Shown in pieces: positions 63,556 through 64,000 of a stretch of DNA of 64,000 nucleotides. A model generated the notes under the pieces. The model saw only the letters and a list, made by a program, of their open reading frames with translations, was not told the DNA's origin and did not search any database. Made by a program: the position numbers and the translations under genes. The stretch is from Pantoea sp. A4 (GTDB lineage Bacteria > Pseudomonadota > Gammaproteobacteria > Enterobacterales > Enterobacteriaceae). Positions within the stretch are counted from its first letter, which is position 1, and every line of letters begins with the position of its first letter. The stretch lies in NCBI RefSeq assembly GCF_000295955.2, contig NZ_ALXE01000039.1:114254-178253 (forward strand), read 5' to 3'.

Positions 63556-64000
63556 GCCTGTTGGCCACGTATAGTGGTCTGTAAAGCTCTGGTGCATTTT
63601 CACCACACGCCATGATGGGAAGATTCGGCTGCAAAAAGTCGAATGCTTCCTGTGCTGTTTTACCTCTGGCGCGAGTGCCCGCTTTCACTTCGGGAACAGC
63701 AAAGTCAGCGGCTCCTGTGGCGTTAAGCGGTGGTATTTATGGCGTCCGCTGCTTATTTTCCTCTCTGAATCGGTTTTTTTTCTTCTCCGTTCCCCAGCAT
63801 AACCCCCTTAATCATCAGCCAGCCTGTTGCTTTCGCGATGCATTATTCCAGTCGTTCTCCGCTGCTGGCAGGATGTTTTTTCACGGCAAGGCGAATGGGC
63901 TGAACCGCTAACGCTTTGACCTGTTTTTTTGCGCCATCCTCCGATTGACATCATGCTTAAATTTTGTGAATGTTCCGCCGGTTATCTTTAAGACATTTCG
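63556..64000. other. Region after marR, gene content uncertain
   Basis: No convincing gene is seen. On the minus strand an open frame from about 63735 to 63513 reads like a normal protein (e.g. ADFAVPEVKAGTRARGKTAQ then EAFDFLQPNLPIMACGENAP). It lacks a start codon and runs into the end of marR, so it may be a remnant of a gene. A plus-strand 99-codon frame at 63612-63911 looks like its shadow. Confidence 0.4.

Noticed and set aside
63612..63911. 99-codon plus-strand frame after marR
   Set aside because: Cys/Phe/Ser-rich composition typical of an antisense shadow; the minus strand of its first half reads more like protein.

Overview
The window (about 64 kb) reads as part of a large plasmid or chromid of an enterobacterium, most like Pantoea/Erwinia-type bacteria. 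Many products are close to Escherichia coli families (Sad, GlsB, SsuD, BamA, CorA, AzlCD, OrtT). The core, about 6.9-12.9 kb, is a complete plasmid maintenance block: a RepFIB-type initiator RepA, an iteron/GATC/DnaA-box origin, a very large iteron array, a P1-type ParA/ParB pair and P1-type parS sites. No rRNA, tRNA, insertion sequence or CRISPR array was recognised. The universal large Pantoea plasmids are described with RepFIB-like replicons, so that is my best guess for the host replicon; it is inference.

Layout. 0-6.9 kb: an edge-truncated MFS transporter, a leftward operon of two FMN-dependent monooxygenases and a flavoprotein, and a divergent sigma-54 activator fused to an SsuA-like sulfonate-binding domain. 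A sigma-54 promoter lies in the shared intergenic region and points at the monooxygenases. 6.9-13 kb: parS, parB, parA, 22 forward iterons, an inversion point with two perfect palindromes, 5 reverse iterons, repA, 5 origin iterons, a GATC cluster and DnaA-box-like sites. Read leftward, this is the P1 order oriR-repA-inc-parA-parB-parS. 13-24 kb: sad, a DAO-type oxidase, a full-length BamA paralogue, an XRE-cupin regulator with azlCD, a CorA-like channel and an autotransporter. 24-34.6 kb: an ABC substrate-binding protein and permease without an ATPase, a DsbA-like protein, a two-component system with an alpha/beta hydrolase, an alcohol dehydrogenase, a pirin-like protein, and a PepSY/DUF2946 pair rich in Met/His. 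34.7-41.4 kb: glsB, an EvgS/BvgS-like hybrid kinase between two LuxR-type response regulators, a small lipoprotein and an OrtT-type membrane toxin next to a solitary third parS-like site. 41.7-57 kb: sugar-acid metabolism, with a LacI regulator, a hydroxyacid dehydrogenase/RraA-aldolase/MFS/Yellow-like operon, a periplasmic FAD/Fe-S/cytochrome c sugar dehydrogenase cluster flanked by HbpS-like proteins, and a second LacI regulator divergent from a sugar isomerase and a Gfo/Idh/MocA dehydrogenase. 57-64 kb: a large toxin/adhesin-like protein, an SGNH hydrolase, an acyltransferase, and a divergent EamA exporter/MarR pair.

The two most novel items are (1) the sigma-54 activator whose sensor appears to be a cytoplasmic, signal-peptide-less sulfonate-binding domain placed after its DNA-binding domain, together with its predicted target promoter, and (2) the P1-like partition system on a RepFIB-type replicon with 32 iterons and a distal parS copy beside an orphan toxin gene. 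All function calls come from reading the sequence; no database search was run.
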